Notes under the pieces: generated by a model | Databases searched by the model: none | The model's input: only the letters and a program-made list of their open reading frames with translations | Told to the model about the DNA's origin: nothing | In this document: positions 1-5,146 of the stretch, piece by piece | Numbering within the stretch: position 1 is the first letter of the stretch | Layout: the number at the start of each line of letters is the position of its first letter | Program-made: the position numbers and the translations under genes | Source of the DNA: a virus | Length of the DNA: 31,759 nt | Direction: 5' to 3' (one strand) | IMG/VR virus record: IMGVR_UViG_3300007734_000570 | Span: 1 to 31,759 of that record

Positions 1-2
1 AT

Positions 3-179
3 GAAGGAGATAGAGTAGTTTTAGAGAAGGCCGAAGCAAGGGAGATATTCCGAACTTGGGAATCCTTCAGAGATAACGATTTTGTTCGTGCCAGGCTTGA
101 AAGATGCGAAAAGGTCTATGGATCAGGAGCAAGAGATCGGGTCAGGTTTTATATGTCAAATGAAAGAAGGACAAATTGA
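3..179 (+). CDS. Hypothetical protein, 5' end outside window
   Basis: An open frame enters from the left edge and stops at TGA 177-179, giving 58 visible residues. It is rich in Arg, Glu and Asp and ends in RVRFYMSNERRTN. It has no membrane segment or Cys cluster. Its stop overlaps the TTG start of the methyltransferase (TTGA), so the two are probably translationally coupled. The AGAAGG ribosome binding site of the next gene lies inside its last codons. I do not recognise the family. The start is not in the window, unless the molecule is circular, in which case an in-frame ATG lies at 31753 near the right end. Confidence 0.6.
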   Translation, partial: EGDRVVLEKAEAREIFRTWESFRDNDFVRARLERCEKVYGSGARDRVRFYMSNERRTN

Positions 180-1168
180 ATGAGTTGGCTTTATTCGCAG
201 GTGCTGGTGGAGGAATACTTGGGGGACAACTTCTCGGATGGAGAACAGTCTGTGCCGTTGAATGGGAGCCATACGCAGCTTGCGTACTTGCCGCCCGACA
301 AAATGACGGCCTTCTCCCGAGTTTCCCGATTTGGGATGACGTTCAAACCTTTGACGGAAGACCTTGGAGAGGAGTTGCTCAAGTCATTTCGGGAGGATTT
401 CCTTGTCAAGACATTTCCATTGCAGGAAAAGGAGATGGACTTGATGGAGAGCGATCAGGAATGTGGAAGCAAATGGCGAGGATCATTTGCGAAGTGGGAC
501 CAGAGTACGTCTTTGTGGAGAACTCACCAATGCTCGTTTCTAGGGGACTTGGAGCCGTTCTCGGAGACTTATCCTCAATGGGGTTTGATGCGAAATGGGG
601 AATTGTGGGAGCAAAAGACGTTGGTGCAAACCACCAAAGGGACAGAATCTGGATTGTGGCTCACTCCAACAGTAATGGATGGACTACCCGCAAGAAATCC
701 AGAAGCCTTGGAGAGACAGTATCAAAACAACAGGAAGGGCAGGACAACCCACTCCACTCTGAGGGAACAAGTAGTCTATCCACCACCGAAACAAATGTTT
801 CCCACACCAAATGCTTGGGATGGGAAAAGAGGTCCTCGCTCAGAAGAACACCTAAGAACGAAGAAAGCACAAATAACCTTGGTGACGGCAGTAGCCCATC
901 TGGAGAGGGAGAACTTTCCAACTCCATGTGCGACAGATTACAAAGGGGCAGGTCAGACGGGACAACTGAAAGACAGATTGGATTACGCTGCCGAAAGGGG
1001 AGCAACGAAAAGCAAAACCTTTACGGAGCCGACAGTTCCTGGTGGTCAGTTGAACCCGACTTGGGTAGAGTGGCTCATGGGGTGGACGCTAGGGTGGACA
1101 GACTTAAAGCCATTGGCAATGGACAAGTCCCTCTCTGTGCCGCAACTGCATGGGGACTTTTGAAATGA
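176..1168 (+). CDS. DNA (cytosine-5) methyltransferase, phage type
   Basis: This is a C5-type DNA methyltransferase that transfers a methyl group from SAM to cytosine in a short target. Phage copies usually protect the phage DNA from host restriction. Visible motifs are the SAM-binding loop ALFAGAGGG (residues 5-13), catalytic GGFPCQDIS with Cys77, ENSP (115-118, in place of the usual ENV), QRDRIWIVA (154-162) and motif X-like AIGNGQVP (312-319). The length (330 aa) suits a phage enzyme. The start is TTG at 176, with AGAAGG six bases upstream. Residues about 163-285, the expected target-recognition region, are low in complexity and rich in Ser, Thr, Gly and Asn. A second long ORF overlaps the whole gene in another frame, which may explain this. 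The gene is visibly richer in GC than most of the window, which may reflect transfer or dual coding. Confidence 0.9.
   Translation: MNELALFAGAGGGILGGQLLGWRTVCAVEWEPYAACVLAARQNDGLLPSFPIWDDVQTFDGRPWRGVAQVISGGFPCQDISIAGKGDGLDGERSGMWKQMARIICEVGPEYVFVENSPMLVSRGLGAVLGDLSSMGFDAKWGIVGAKDVGANHQRDRIWIVAHSNSNGWTTRKKSRSLGETVSKQQEGQDNPLHSEGTSSLSTTETNVSHTKCLGWEKRSSLRRTPKNEESTNNLGDGSSPSGEGELSNSMCDRLQRGRSDGTTERQIGLRCRKGSNEKQNLYGADSSWWSVEPDLGRVAHGVDARVDRLKAIGNGQVPLCAATAWGLLK
180..1163 (+). CDS. Overlapping ORF within the methyltransferase gene
   Basis: A 327-codon ORF lies in the +1 frame relative to the methyltransferase. It starts at ATG 180, four bases after the TTG, and stops at TGA 1161-1163, five bases before the methyltransferase stop. 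It has protein-like features: three spaced copies of a (L/F)xTPxxxD motif (LTPTVMDG, FPTPNAWDG, FPTPCATDY), a Trp-rich stretch SETYPQWGLMRNGELWEQ, and the C-terminal block NPTWVEWLMGWTLGWTDL. The last is a pattern I recall from hypothetical or methyltransferase-associated phage proteins, but I cannot give a family name. It shares the AGAAGG ribosome binding site at better spacing (about nine bases) than the TTG start. The function is unknown. It could be a separate protein made from the same DNA, or an ORF kept open by chance. Confidence 0.6.
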   Translation: MSWLYSQVLVEEYLGDNFSDGEQSVPLNGSHTQLAYLPPDKMTAFSRVSRFGMTFKPLTEDLGEELLKSFREDFLVKTFPLQEKEMDLMESDQECGSKWRGSFAKWDQSTSLWRTHQCSFLGDLEPFSETYPQWGLMRNGELWEQKTLVQTTKGTESGLWLTPTVMDGLPARNPEALERQYQNNRKGRTTHSTLREQVVYPPPKQMFPTPNAWDGKRGPRSEEHLRTKKAQITLVTAVAHLERENFPTPCATDYKGAGQTGQLKDRLDYAAERGATKSKTFTEPTVPGGQLNPTWVEWLMGWTLGWTDLKPLAMDKSLSVPQLHGDF

Positions 1169-1593
1169 CCTTTATGACAATGTTTATGGTTTACGGGGAG
1201 CCAGTAGGCAAGGGGCGGCCCAGGTTTGCTAAACGTGGAAACTTTGTATCTACATATACCCCACAGAAGACCAAGACCTATGAAGATGAAATTAGGATGA
1301 TGGCTAGAGCTGCAATGGGTAGTTCAGAGCCACTAGAAACCCCTGTAACAGTAGCAATCTATATCAGAGTTGGAATACCCACATCATTCTCAAAGCAGAA
1401 GAGAAAAGATGCCTTGGAAGGAATACTCAAGCCAACTAAGAAGCCTGACATTGACAACATTGCCAAGTGTTTCCTAGATGGTATGAACAACATTGTTTAT
1501 CTGGATGACAAGCAAGTGGTAAACCTACACATTACAAAAGTCTATGCAGAAACCCCTGCCGTAGAAGTAATGGTTAAGGAAGACTTAGGGTAA
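1165..1593 (+). CDS. rusA: RusA-like Holliday junction resolvase
   Basis: This is an endonuclease of the RusA family that cuts Holliday junctions and branched DNA during phage recombination or before packaging. The N-terminal block YGEPVGKGRPRF is typical. The acidic catalytic residues appear as KPDIDN (Asp95, Asp97) and YLDD (Asp114/115), matching the Asp70, Asp72 and Asp91 pattern of E. coli RusA. The length of 142 aa is normal for the family. The frame is open from ATG 1150, but ATG 1165 forms an ATGA overlap with the methyltransferase stop and has GGGGA upstream, so I prefer it. ATGs at 1174, 1180 and 1186 are also possible. It appears coupled to the methyltransferase. Confidence 0.88.
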   Translation: MTFMTMFMVYGEPVGKGRPRFAKRGNFVSTYTPQKTKTYEDEIRMMARAAMGSSEPLETPVTVAIYIRVGIPTSFSKQKRKDALEGILKPTKKPDIDNIAKCFLDGMNNIVYLDDKQVVNLHITKVYAETPAVEVMVKEDLG

Positions 1594-1600
1594 ATCCCTA
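1586..1600 (+). repeat. Short inverted repeat at the resolvase stop
   Basis: TAGGG (1586-1590) and CCCTA (1596-1600) flank TAAAT, giving a possible five-base-pair hairpin across the resolvase stop codon. There is no T-run after it, so it is at best a weak terminator or an RNA end structure. Confidence 0.3.
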
Positions 1601-1653
1601 TGGTATTACGCAAACAAATAGGTAAGATTTAATTTTTAACAGGAGTAAATATC

Positions 1654-1890
1654 ATGGAAAGCACTTGGGAATTTGACACAACTACTGGAGCAGGTAGTGA
1701 GGTAGTGACAGTTGTTTACGAATATGAGTTTGATGGCGAGACAACCTACAACGAATCAATCAAAGAGATTTGGTTTGAGGGACGCAATGTTGTTGGACTA
1801 ATCTCTGATGAGCAGTTCAAAGAGTTAGAGATGGAGGGAGCCATGAGGTTCCAAAGCCACAAACTCAACTATAAGACCGAGGATGTATGA
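1654..1890 (+). CDS. Small hypothetical acidic protein
   Basis: A 78-residue acidic protein, predicted soluble, with no Cys, no membrane segment and no motif that I recognise. It has alternating beta-like stretches (VVTVVYEYEFDG) and a helical end. The start is clear: ATG 1654 follows CAGGAG with about eight bases of spacing. It opens a chain of six genes (1654-2976) in which each stop overlaps the next start, and it probably has its own promoter in the 60-base gap after the resolvase. The stop TGA is inside the next gene's ATGA. Confidence 0.72.
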   Translation: MESTWEFDTTTGAGSEVVTVVYEYEFDGETTYNESIKEIWFEGRNVVGLISDEQFKELEMEGAMRFQSHKLNYKTEDV

Positions 1891-2057
1891 CCAACCAAGA
1901 AAGAGATTTGTTTGTTAAGGCTTGCAAACTTTTAACTGTTGCCAGCTTTTATAGCGACAAAAACAGGCAAGAAAGCAAAGTTGTTGCTGAACAAATACAA
2001 GAAGCATTAATTATTCACGCATCAAATTTATTGGCAAAACAATACGAGGATGTATGA
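1887..2057 (+). CDS. Small hypothetical protein, 56 aa
   Basis: This short ORF starts at ATG 1887, overlapping the previous stop as ATGA, and ends at TGA 2055-2057, which overlaps the next ATG. The protein begins MTNQERDLFVKACKLLT and looks mainly helical, charged and soluble. The family is unknown. The evidence that it is real is the exact stop-start overlap on both sides, a pattern repeated through this cluster, and the lack of any competing frame. It is probably translated by coupling, since no good ribosome binding site of its own is visible apart from the GAGG in CCGAGGATGT. Confidence 0.6.
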   Translation: MTNQERDLFVKACKLLTVASFYSDKNRQESKVVAEQIQEALIIHASNLLAKQYEDV

Positions 2058-2146
2058 GTAAACAATCTGTTTGGCAGCTAATTCTTGTGGCACTAACGGC
2101 TTTTTGGGCAGGAGTGCTTGTTTTGCTGAGGTTTTGGTATGACTGA
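2054..2146 (+). CDS. Very small single-TM membrane peptide
   Basis: A 30-residue peptide starting MSKQSVWQLILVALTAFWAG and ending LRFWYD. Nearly the whole middle is hydrophobic, so it should span the inner membrane once, with a basic and aromatic end. It is joined to both neighbours by overlaps: ATGA with the gene before, and an eight-base overlap with the gene after. Upstream GAGGATGT could serve as ribosome binding site. The function is unknown. Peptides this small cannot be assigned by motif, and reality is inferred from the gene chain. Confidence 0.45.
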   Translation: MSKQSVWQLILVALTAFWAGVLVLLRFWYD

Positions 2147-2252
2147 AGTAATTGGTTGGATGTTGATTGGTGTTTTTTTTGGATTGCTTCCGCAAATTTG
2201 TGTTGCATTGTTATCTGTCATTAAAGACAAACAAAAGGAGCATAAAACATGA
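2139..2252 (+). CDS. Very small membrane peptide, 37 aa
   Basis: A 37-residue peptide, beginning MTEVIGWMLIGVFFGLLPQI, with one hydrophobic segment of about 22 residues followed by a charged tail (KDKQKEHKT). It looks like a one-pass membrane protein. The ATG lies inside the end of the previous ORF, and its TGA (2250-2252) overlaps the next ATG as ATGA. The AAAGGAG that precedes the next gene falls in its last codons. The function is unknown. Together with the 30-aa peptide before it, it makes a pair of adjacent tiny membrane proteins. Confidence 0.45.
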   Translation: MTEVIGWMLIGVFFGLLPQICVALLSVIKDKQKEHKT

Positions 2253-2464
2253 AAACAGATGAGGATGATGAGTTTGACCGCATTGAGCATGAGAATCAAA
2301 TGCGAGGGCAGCCCTACCACTTTGAAGTGTTTGTTTCACCATCTCAAAGAAACCAAGTCCTTGAAGAAGTAGCCAAAGAGTTTGACAAGATGAAAGCCTT
2401 TGGCAATACAGCACAGAGTTTTGCTACTTTTGTGCGAGATTTAAAAACACTACCATCAATATGA
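2249..2464 (+). CDS. Small hypothetical acidic protein
   Basis: A 71-residue acidic soluble protein whose N-terminus is full of Asp and Glu (KTDEDDEFDRIEHENQ), followed by a probable helix (QRNQVLEEVAKEFDKMKAF). It has a good AAAGGAG ribosome binding site eight bases before ATG 2249. Its TGA at 2462-2464 overlaps the ATG of the methyltransferase that follows. I recognise no family. An acidic small protein in an early phage operon could be an inhibitor or DNA mimic, but nothing here shows that. Confidence 0.68.
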   Translation: MKTDEDDEFDRIEHENQMRGQPYHFEVFVSPSQRNQVLEEVAKEFDKMKAFGNTAQSFATFVRDLKTLPSI

Positions 2465-2976
2465 AAAAAGAACTTTTAATCGGTTGTGGATCTAACCACA
2501 CAAAGAGATTGTCAGCAGATGGAACCAAAGTCTGGAGCAATATAACCACTCTGGACTACAACGCTGACCATAATCCAGACGTTTATTGGGACTTGATGAG
2601 CTTGCCTTTGCCTTTTGAAGACAAGCAGTTTGATGAGATTCATGCTTACGAGGTGCTTGAGCATCTTGGTCAACAGGGTGATTACAAGCTTTTCTTTGCC
2701 CAATTCTCAGAATTCTGGAGACTTCTCAAGCCAAATGGTCATTTCCTTGCGACTTGTCCATCAAAAGATTCAGTCTGGGCATGGGGTGATCCAAGCCATA
2801 CAAGAATCATGCAGCTTGAGCAATTGGTATTTTTATCCCAAAGAGAATACAAGGAGCAAGTAGGCAAAACACCTATGTCAGACTTTAGGAATATCTATAA
2901 AGCAGACTTTGAGACTGTCTTCCAAGAAGATGATGGGGAAACCATTAGGTTTGTACTGCAAGCCATAAAGAATTGA
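2461..2976 (+). CDS. Class I SAM-dependent methyltransferase
   Basis: A 171-residue Rossmann-fold methyltransferase of the Methyltransf_11 kind. The SAM loop is LLIGCGSN (residues 5-12). The acidic strand-2 end is TLDYN, followed by DLMSLPLPFEDKQFDEI with the motif II-like acidic stretch, then YEVLEHL and LLKPNGHFLATCPS, all in the usual order. The substrate is not visible. Relatives in phages are often uncharacterised and may modify small molecules, sugars or proteins rather than DNA. It ends the ATGA-linked chain. A promoter-like element overlaps its last codons and serves the next gene. Confidence 0.8.
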   Translation: MKKELLIGCGSNHTKRLSADGTKVWSNITTLDYNADHNPDVYWDLMSLPLPFEDKQFDEIHAYEVLEHLGQQGDYKLFFAQFSEFWRLLKPNGHFLATCPSKDSVWAWGDPSHTRIMQLEQLVFLSQREYKEQVGKTPMSDFRNIYKADFETVFQEDDGETIRFVLQAIKN

Positions 2977-2992
2977 TTTTGTAGCTATAATT
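2973..2992 (+). promoter_or_regulatory. Promoter-like element, copy 1
   Basis: TTGATTTTGTAGCTATAATT contains a perfect TATAAT -10 box at 2986-2991. The start of transcription expected about seven bases downstream would fall at or next to the ATG at 2999. An 18-of-20 match occurs at 7685-7704 in the divergent control region. No good -35 box is visible at the normal spacing. Confidence 0.5.
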
Positions 2993-2998
2993 CAAGCC

Positions 2999-3331
2999 AT
3001 GAAACAACGTGGCGGCTTAAGAAAAGGTGCTGGTAGGAAAAAGATCAGCGAACAAGGTAGGACTATCCGAGCAAGGGTAGCGCCTATCCATGAGCAAGCA
3101 TTGACCTTGGCAGGAAATGGAAGCCTGTCAGAAGGTATCCGCAGATTGGCAGAGAAACATTGGAGATTAATTCATGGAGAGCCAGATAGATCCAACAAAA
3201 GCAATTCAGTATTTGATCGACACCGCACCCTTGTACGCCCAAGCGAAGTCCGAGCGCCTGTACTTGGAGGAGTTCCGCAAATCAAAGAAGGCTCACCTGA
3301 TGAGCCAGGCAGGGACGGAAGTTCTGGGTAA
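2999..3331 (+). CDS. Putative small DNA-binding protein (RHH/AT-hook-like)
   Basis: The first 60 or so residues are basic: the N-terminal RGGLRKGAGRKK motif is common at the start of phage and plasmid DNA-binding proteins, and RTIRARVAPIHEQALTLA looks like a ribbon-helix-helix strand and helix. This suggests a small regulator that binds DNA. From about residue 59 the frame overlaps the next gene by 157 bases, and the sequence there is rich in Arg, Pro and Gly with no clear fold. Either the C-terminal half is a disordered tail encoded in an overlap, or an indel has extended a shorter gene. The start codon lies only seven bases after the TATAAT, with no ribosome binding site, which suggests a leaderless message. 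Confidence 0.55.
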   Translation: MKQRGGLRKGAGRKKISEQGRTIRARVAPIHEQALTLAGNGSLSEGIRRLAEKHWRLIHGEPDRSNKSNSVFDRHRTLVRPSEVRAPVLGGVPQIKEGSPDEPGRDGSSG

Positions 3332-3506
3332 ACAAGAAACCTTTGCCTATGCCCATGAAGAGTACATCCAAGTTCTAGAAGGCATAAGAGCTGCCGTGGA
3401 AAAGGAAGAGAAGTATCGGTGGTTGATGACCGCTGCCCAAGCAAGGATCGAAGTCTGGAGAACCAACCAGTACTCAGCCAGAATGGAAATCAGGGCAACC
3501 CAATGA
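3174..3506 (+). CDS. Conserved phage hypothetical protein
   Basis: A 110-residue mostly helical protein. It has the pattern of a widespread small phage family I recall by features such as (A)xxYLxxxxPxYAxAKAERxYLE near the N-terminus and a C-terminal RWLMxxAxARIEVWRxxQ; here they read IQYLIDTAPLYAQAKSERLY and YRWLMTAAQARIEVWRTNQ. The function of that family is not known to me. It often sits beside recombination genes, as here. ATG 3174 follows ATTCATGGAGAG, and GGAG-like sequence is within a few bases. It overlaps the previous ORF by 157 bases, and its TGA overlaps the next ATG. It is the better supported of the two overlapping frames. Confidence 0.75.
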   Translation: MESQIDPTKAIQYLIDTAPLYAQAKSERLYLEEFRKSKKAHLMSQAGTEVLGKQETFAYAHEEYIQVLEGIRAAVEKEEKYRWLMTAAQARIEVWRTNQYSARMEIRATQ

Positions 3507-3787
3507 ACAACAAGCTGAACGCAAAGGAAAGATTGCACCTAGCCTTGGTCAAATCTCTCCCTTGTTCAGTTTGTGACGCATCAGGACCATCAGAAGCCCA
3601 TCATTACAAGCAGGGTCTTCAATACACCTGCATAGCCCTATGCAAAGACTGCCACACAAATCCAACTCTAGGATGGCATGGTCAAAGACGTATGTGGCAC
3701 ATTAAAAAGATGGATCAGATTGAAGCCCTTAACATCACAATTATGAGACTTCTGTCTGCCAGGTCTGAAAATGAAAATGCTTTCTAA
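3503..3787 (+). CDS. HNH-like Cys/His phage protein
   Basis: A 94-residue protein with likely zinc ligands: Cys21 and Cys24 (CSVC), His33/His34 (EAHH), Cys47 and Cys50 (CKDC), His51, His59 and His66. The order CxxC, HH, CxxC, H is typical of HNH-type or zinc-ribbon nucleases found in phage recombination operons (Ref/YbcO/DUF968-like proteins by analogy). This suggests a nuclease or single-strand annealing accessory factor. The frame is open further upstream to 3419, but ATG 3503 makes an ATGA overlap with the preceding stop and begins the conserved part, so it is the chosen start. It is the last rightward gene before the convergent region. Confidence 0.75.
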   Translation: MNNKLNAKERLHLALVKSLPCSVCDASGPSEAHHYKQGLQYTCIALCKDCHTNPTLGWHGQRRMWHIKKMDQIEALNITIMRLLSARSENENAF

Positions 3788-3902
3788 TTTCCAAACTTTC
3801 AAAAACTTTGAGTTTCCAAAAATTGGTTAAATTAACTTCCCAAAAAGTAAACGCCACTTTTTTGTAAAACCTTGCTCGATTAGGGTAAACACTTAAATTT
3901 TT

Positions 3903-3922
3903 GTAAGTAAGCACTCACTTAC
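3903..3922. repeat. Palindromic 20-bp site, left copy
   Basis: GTAAGTAAGCACTCACTTAC is an imperfect palindrome (GTAAGT..AG..CT..ACTTAC). Its first 16 bases recur exactly as the reverse complement at 4095-4110. A related half-site GCACTCACTCACTTAG lies at 3940-3955. It looks like a protein-binding site. Confidence 0.6.
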
Positions 3923-3992
3923 ATTATCGATGTTAGTTGGCACTCACTCACTTAGCAGCAAAAACTGATGCGTGAGTCATGTCCCAGATTGC

Positions 3993-4020
3993 GCCTAAAA
4001 TCGATTTTAAAGGCTTTTTT
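3993..4020 (+). terminator. Candidate rho-independent terminator, plus strand
   Basis: A self-complementary block around AAAATCGATTTT (3997-4008) is flanked by GCC and GGC and followed by six T residues (4015-4020). It would end rightward transcription coming from the HNH-like gene. The stem is AT-rich and the loop is small, so strength is uncertain. Confidence 0.5.
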
Positions 4021-4094
4021 AGCTTACTTTTTCGTTTTCCAATGGTAGGTATGCATCAACTATAAAAAATGCCTCAAATCCAAGATCCCAGGAT

Positions 4095-4110
4095 GTGAGT
4101 GCTTACTTAC
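4095..4110. repeat. Inverted partner of the 3903 site
   Basis: GTGAGTGCTTACTTAC is the exact reverse complement of 3903-3918. It continues into CTTACTTAGG, giving three TTAC/TTAG steps. It lies 176 bases after the end of the first copy, just outside the leftward operon. Confidence 0.6.
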
Positions 4111-4116
4111 TTAGGA

Positions 4117-4155
4117 GATCCAAAAAAAGAGGTTTTTAGCCCCTTTTCTTGGATC
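4117..4155 (-). terminator. Hairpin terminator of the leftward operon
   Basis: GATCCAA (4117-4123) pairs with TTGGATC (4149-4155), and the inner part pairs GAGG with CCCC around TTTTTAG. Read on the minus strand it gives AAAAGGGG, a loop, CCTC and then seven T residues, a good intrinsic terminator seven bases after the last leftward gene. It may also work weakly on the plus strand. Confidence 0.65.
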
Positions 4156-4161
4156 ACCTAA

Positions 4162-4347
4162 TCAGAGAGATGGCAATAATTGCCAAAACTGAGAGGGTGA
4201 AATACAGAGAGGTTTTGAATCAGGATCATCCAAAGATTGAACCCAATATGCACAATCATCCTCATCAATTACCTCATACATATCAGAGGCATCCAATAAT
4301 AAAACCCCTATAGCCCCTTTCATTTGTCCAATTTCATTATGCTGCAC
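4162..4347 (-). CDS. Small hypothetical acidic protein
   Basis: This is the last gene of the leftward operon: 61 residues, acidic, no known motif. It begins MQHNEIGQMKGAIGVLLLDA and ends in a short hydrophobic stretch. The start is GTG at 4347 with AGGAGA about eight bases upstream. It overlaps the end of the preceding gene by 11 bases. A hairpin terminator follows directly. The function is unknown. Confidence 0.6.
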   Translation of the reverse strand: MQHNEIGQMKGAIGVLLLDASDMYEVIDEDDCAYWVQSLDDPDSKPLCISPSQFWQLLPSL

Positions 4348-4648
4348 GATTAGATTCTCCTAATTCTTTGCATCTACATCCAAATCCATCTACTGCAGGG
4401 CAGTCTAAAAAATGTGAATCATTTTCTAAAAATTTATGCAATTCAGGGTTTTTTTCTTGCAATTCCATGATGATGTAATCCCTCAGGACCGCCTCTATCT
4501 CATCCTGAACGCTCCCACTAAAGTACATCCCTGCTAGATCCCCAGTTTCAACGCCTATGATGTCCTGAATGTGTTTACAGGCTACATTGAGGGCATCCCC
4601 TGCTAGATCTCTCACATCATCTTTGGTCATGTAGTGCCATGCTTTCAT
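4337..4648 (-). CDS. Conserved phage hypothetical protein
   Basis: A 103-residue protein resembling a small family seen in phages and prophages, with the pattern A(x)4NxACxxIQDxxGVxTGDLAGxxF here read as DALNVACKHIQDIIGVETGD. I know no function for it. It looks helical and soluble, with three Cys near the C-terminus (CPAVDGFGCRC) that could bind metal. The ATG at 4648 overlaps the stop of the gene before as ATGA, and upstream GAGGTGAACAA gives a strong ribosome binding site. Confidence 0.7.
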   Translation of the reverse strand: MKAWHYMTKDDVRDLAGDALNVACKHIQDIIGVETGDLAGMYFSGSVQDEIEAVLRDYIIMELQEKNPELHKFLENDSHFLDCPAVDGFGCRCKELGESNRAA

Positions 4649-4815
4649 TTGTTCACCTCATCACATAAACCCAAGTCTTCACGAATAACTGCCATTGCTA
4701 AACAAATGTCTTCCCAGATCTCATCAAATTGCTCATCTCCCTCTGGGATTAAATCCTCTCTGTATGCATGAAGGGCATCCCAAATAATATCAAGTTGTTT
4801 TTCTATATCGTGCAT
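4645..4815 (-). CDS. Small hypothetical acidic protein, 56 aa
   Basis: This ORF, 56 residues long, starts at ATG 4815 and stops at TGA 4647-4645, overlapping the next ATG. It is acidic and helical (MHDIEKQLDIIWDALHAYRE, then EQFDEIWEDICLAMAVIRED). A variant of the operon's pre-start motif, AAGAGGCGTAATC, lies directly before the ATG. It fills an otherwise empty gap between two genes and has tight junctions on both sides. The function is unknown. Confidence 0.65.
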   Translation of the reverse strand: MHDIEKQLDIIWDALHAYREDLIPEGDEQFDEIWEDICLAMAVIREDLGLCDEVNK

Positions 4816-4817
4816 GA

Positions 4818-5009
4818 TTACGCCTCTTCCATATCTTTAATAAAATCTACTCTTTGTTCATGGCATTTTTTAGATAATACTAATAATTCTCTAGCATCAT
4901 CCTCTTCTAAACCATAATATTCTGCAAAAACCTCAATAGTTAAAAAGTTATTAATCCAGTCTAAATATAGATCTGCAAGATAATCTCTCAAGTATTTAAT
5001 CTTATTCAT
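4818..5009 (-). CDS. Small hypothetical protein
   Basis: A 63-residue helical protein, MNKIKYLRDYLADLYLDWIN at its start, with a stretch LTIEVFAEYYGLEEDDAREL that looks like a helix-turn-helix or a short DNA-binding-like bihelix seen in small phage proteins. That reading is weak. The ATG at 5009 follows GAGGGTTAAATA. The start touches the stop of the gene before. The function is unknown. Confidence 0.62.
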   Translation of the reverse strand: MNKIKYLRDYLADLYLDWINNFLTIEVFAEYYGLEEDDARELLVLSKKCHEQRVDFIKDMEEA

Positions 5010-5146
5010 TATTTAACCCTCACATTAAATTCTTGAATACTAAAATTTCTTATTTCATTTTCTTTAGCGCATTGAAGGGCTAATTCTTTAGAAGAGAAAA
5101 CCGCAACAATATCACCCTCTTCAGTTAATACAAATACTTTATGCAT
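5009..5146 (-). CDS. Small hypothetical protein, 45 aa
   Basis: A 45-residue protein starting MHKVFVLTEEGDIVAVFSSK and looking like a small beta-beta-alpha unit. The frame is open further upstream to 5206, but that part lies inside the GP88-like gene. ATG 5146, preceded by AAAGGGG at good spacing, is more likely. It overlaps the end of the gene before by eight bases. The N-terminal pattern of alternating hydrophobic residues with a Thr-Glu-Glu-Gly turn is frequent in tiny phage proteins of unknown role. Confidence 0.6.
   Translation of the reverse strand: MHKVFVLTEEGDIVAVFSSKELALQCAKENEIRNFSIQEFNVRVK

Larger units (their letters stand above)
3788..4161. other. Convergent intergenic region with repeats
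   Basis: This 374-base stretch lies between rightward and leftward gene blocks and has no convincing ORF. It holds a run of AT-rich sequence (3788-3900), a palindromic site and its inverted partner, other copies of CACTCACT or GTGAGT, and two candidate terminators. GGGTAAAC at about 3883 is the reverse complement of the GTTTACCC core repeated in the 7.9-8.1 kb region. Confidence 0.6.

Noticed and set aside
661-1005. A minus-strand ORF within the methyltransferase region
   Set aside because: Unlike the plus-strand second frame, it is short, has no motif and no ribosome binding site.
3419-3503. Longer N-terminus for the HNH-like protein
   Set aside because: That part lies inside the previous gene in another frame; ATG 3503 has an ATGA overlap and begins the conserved part.
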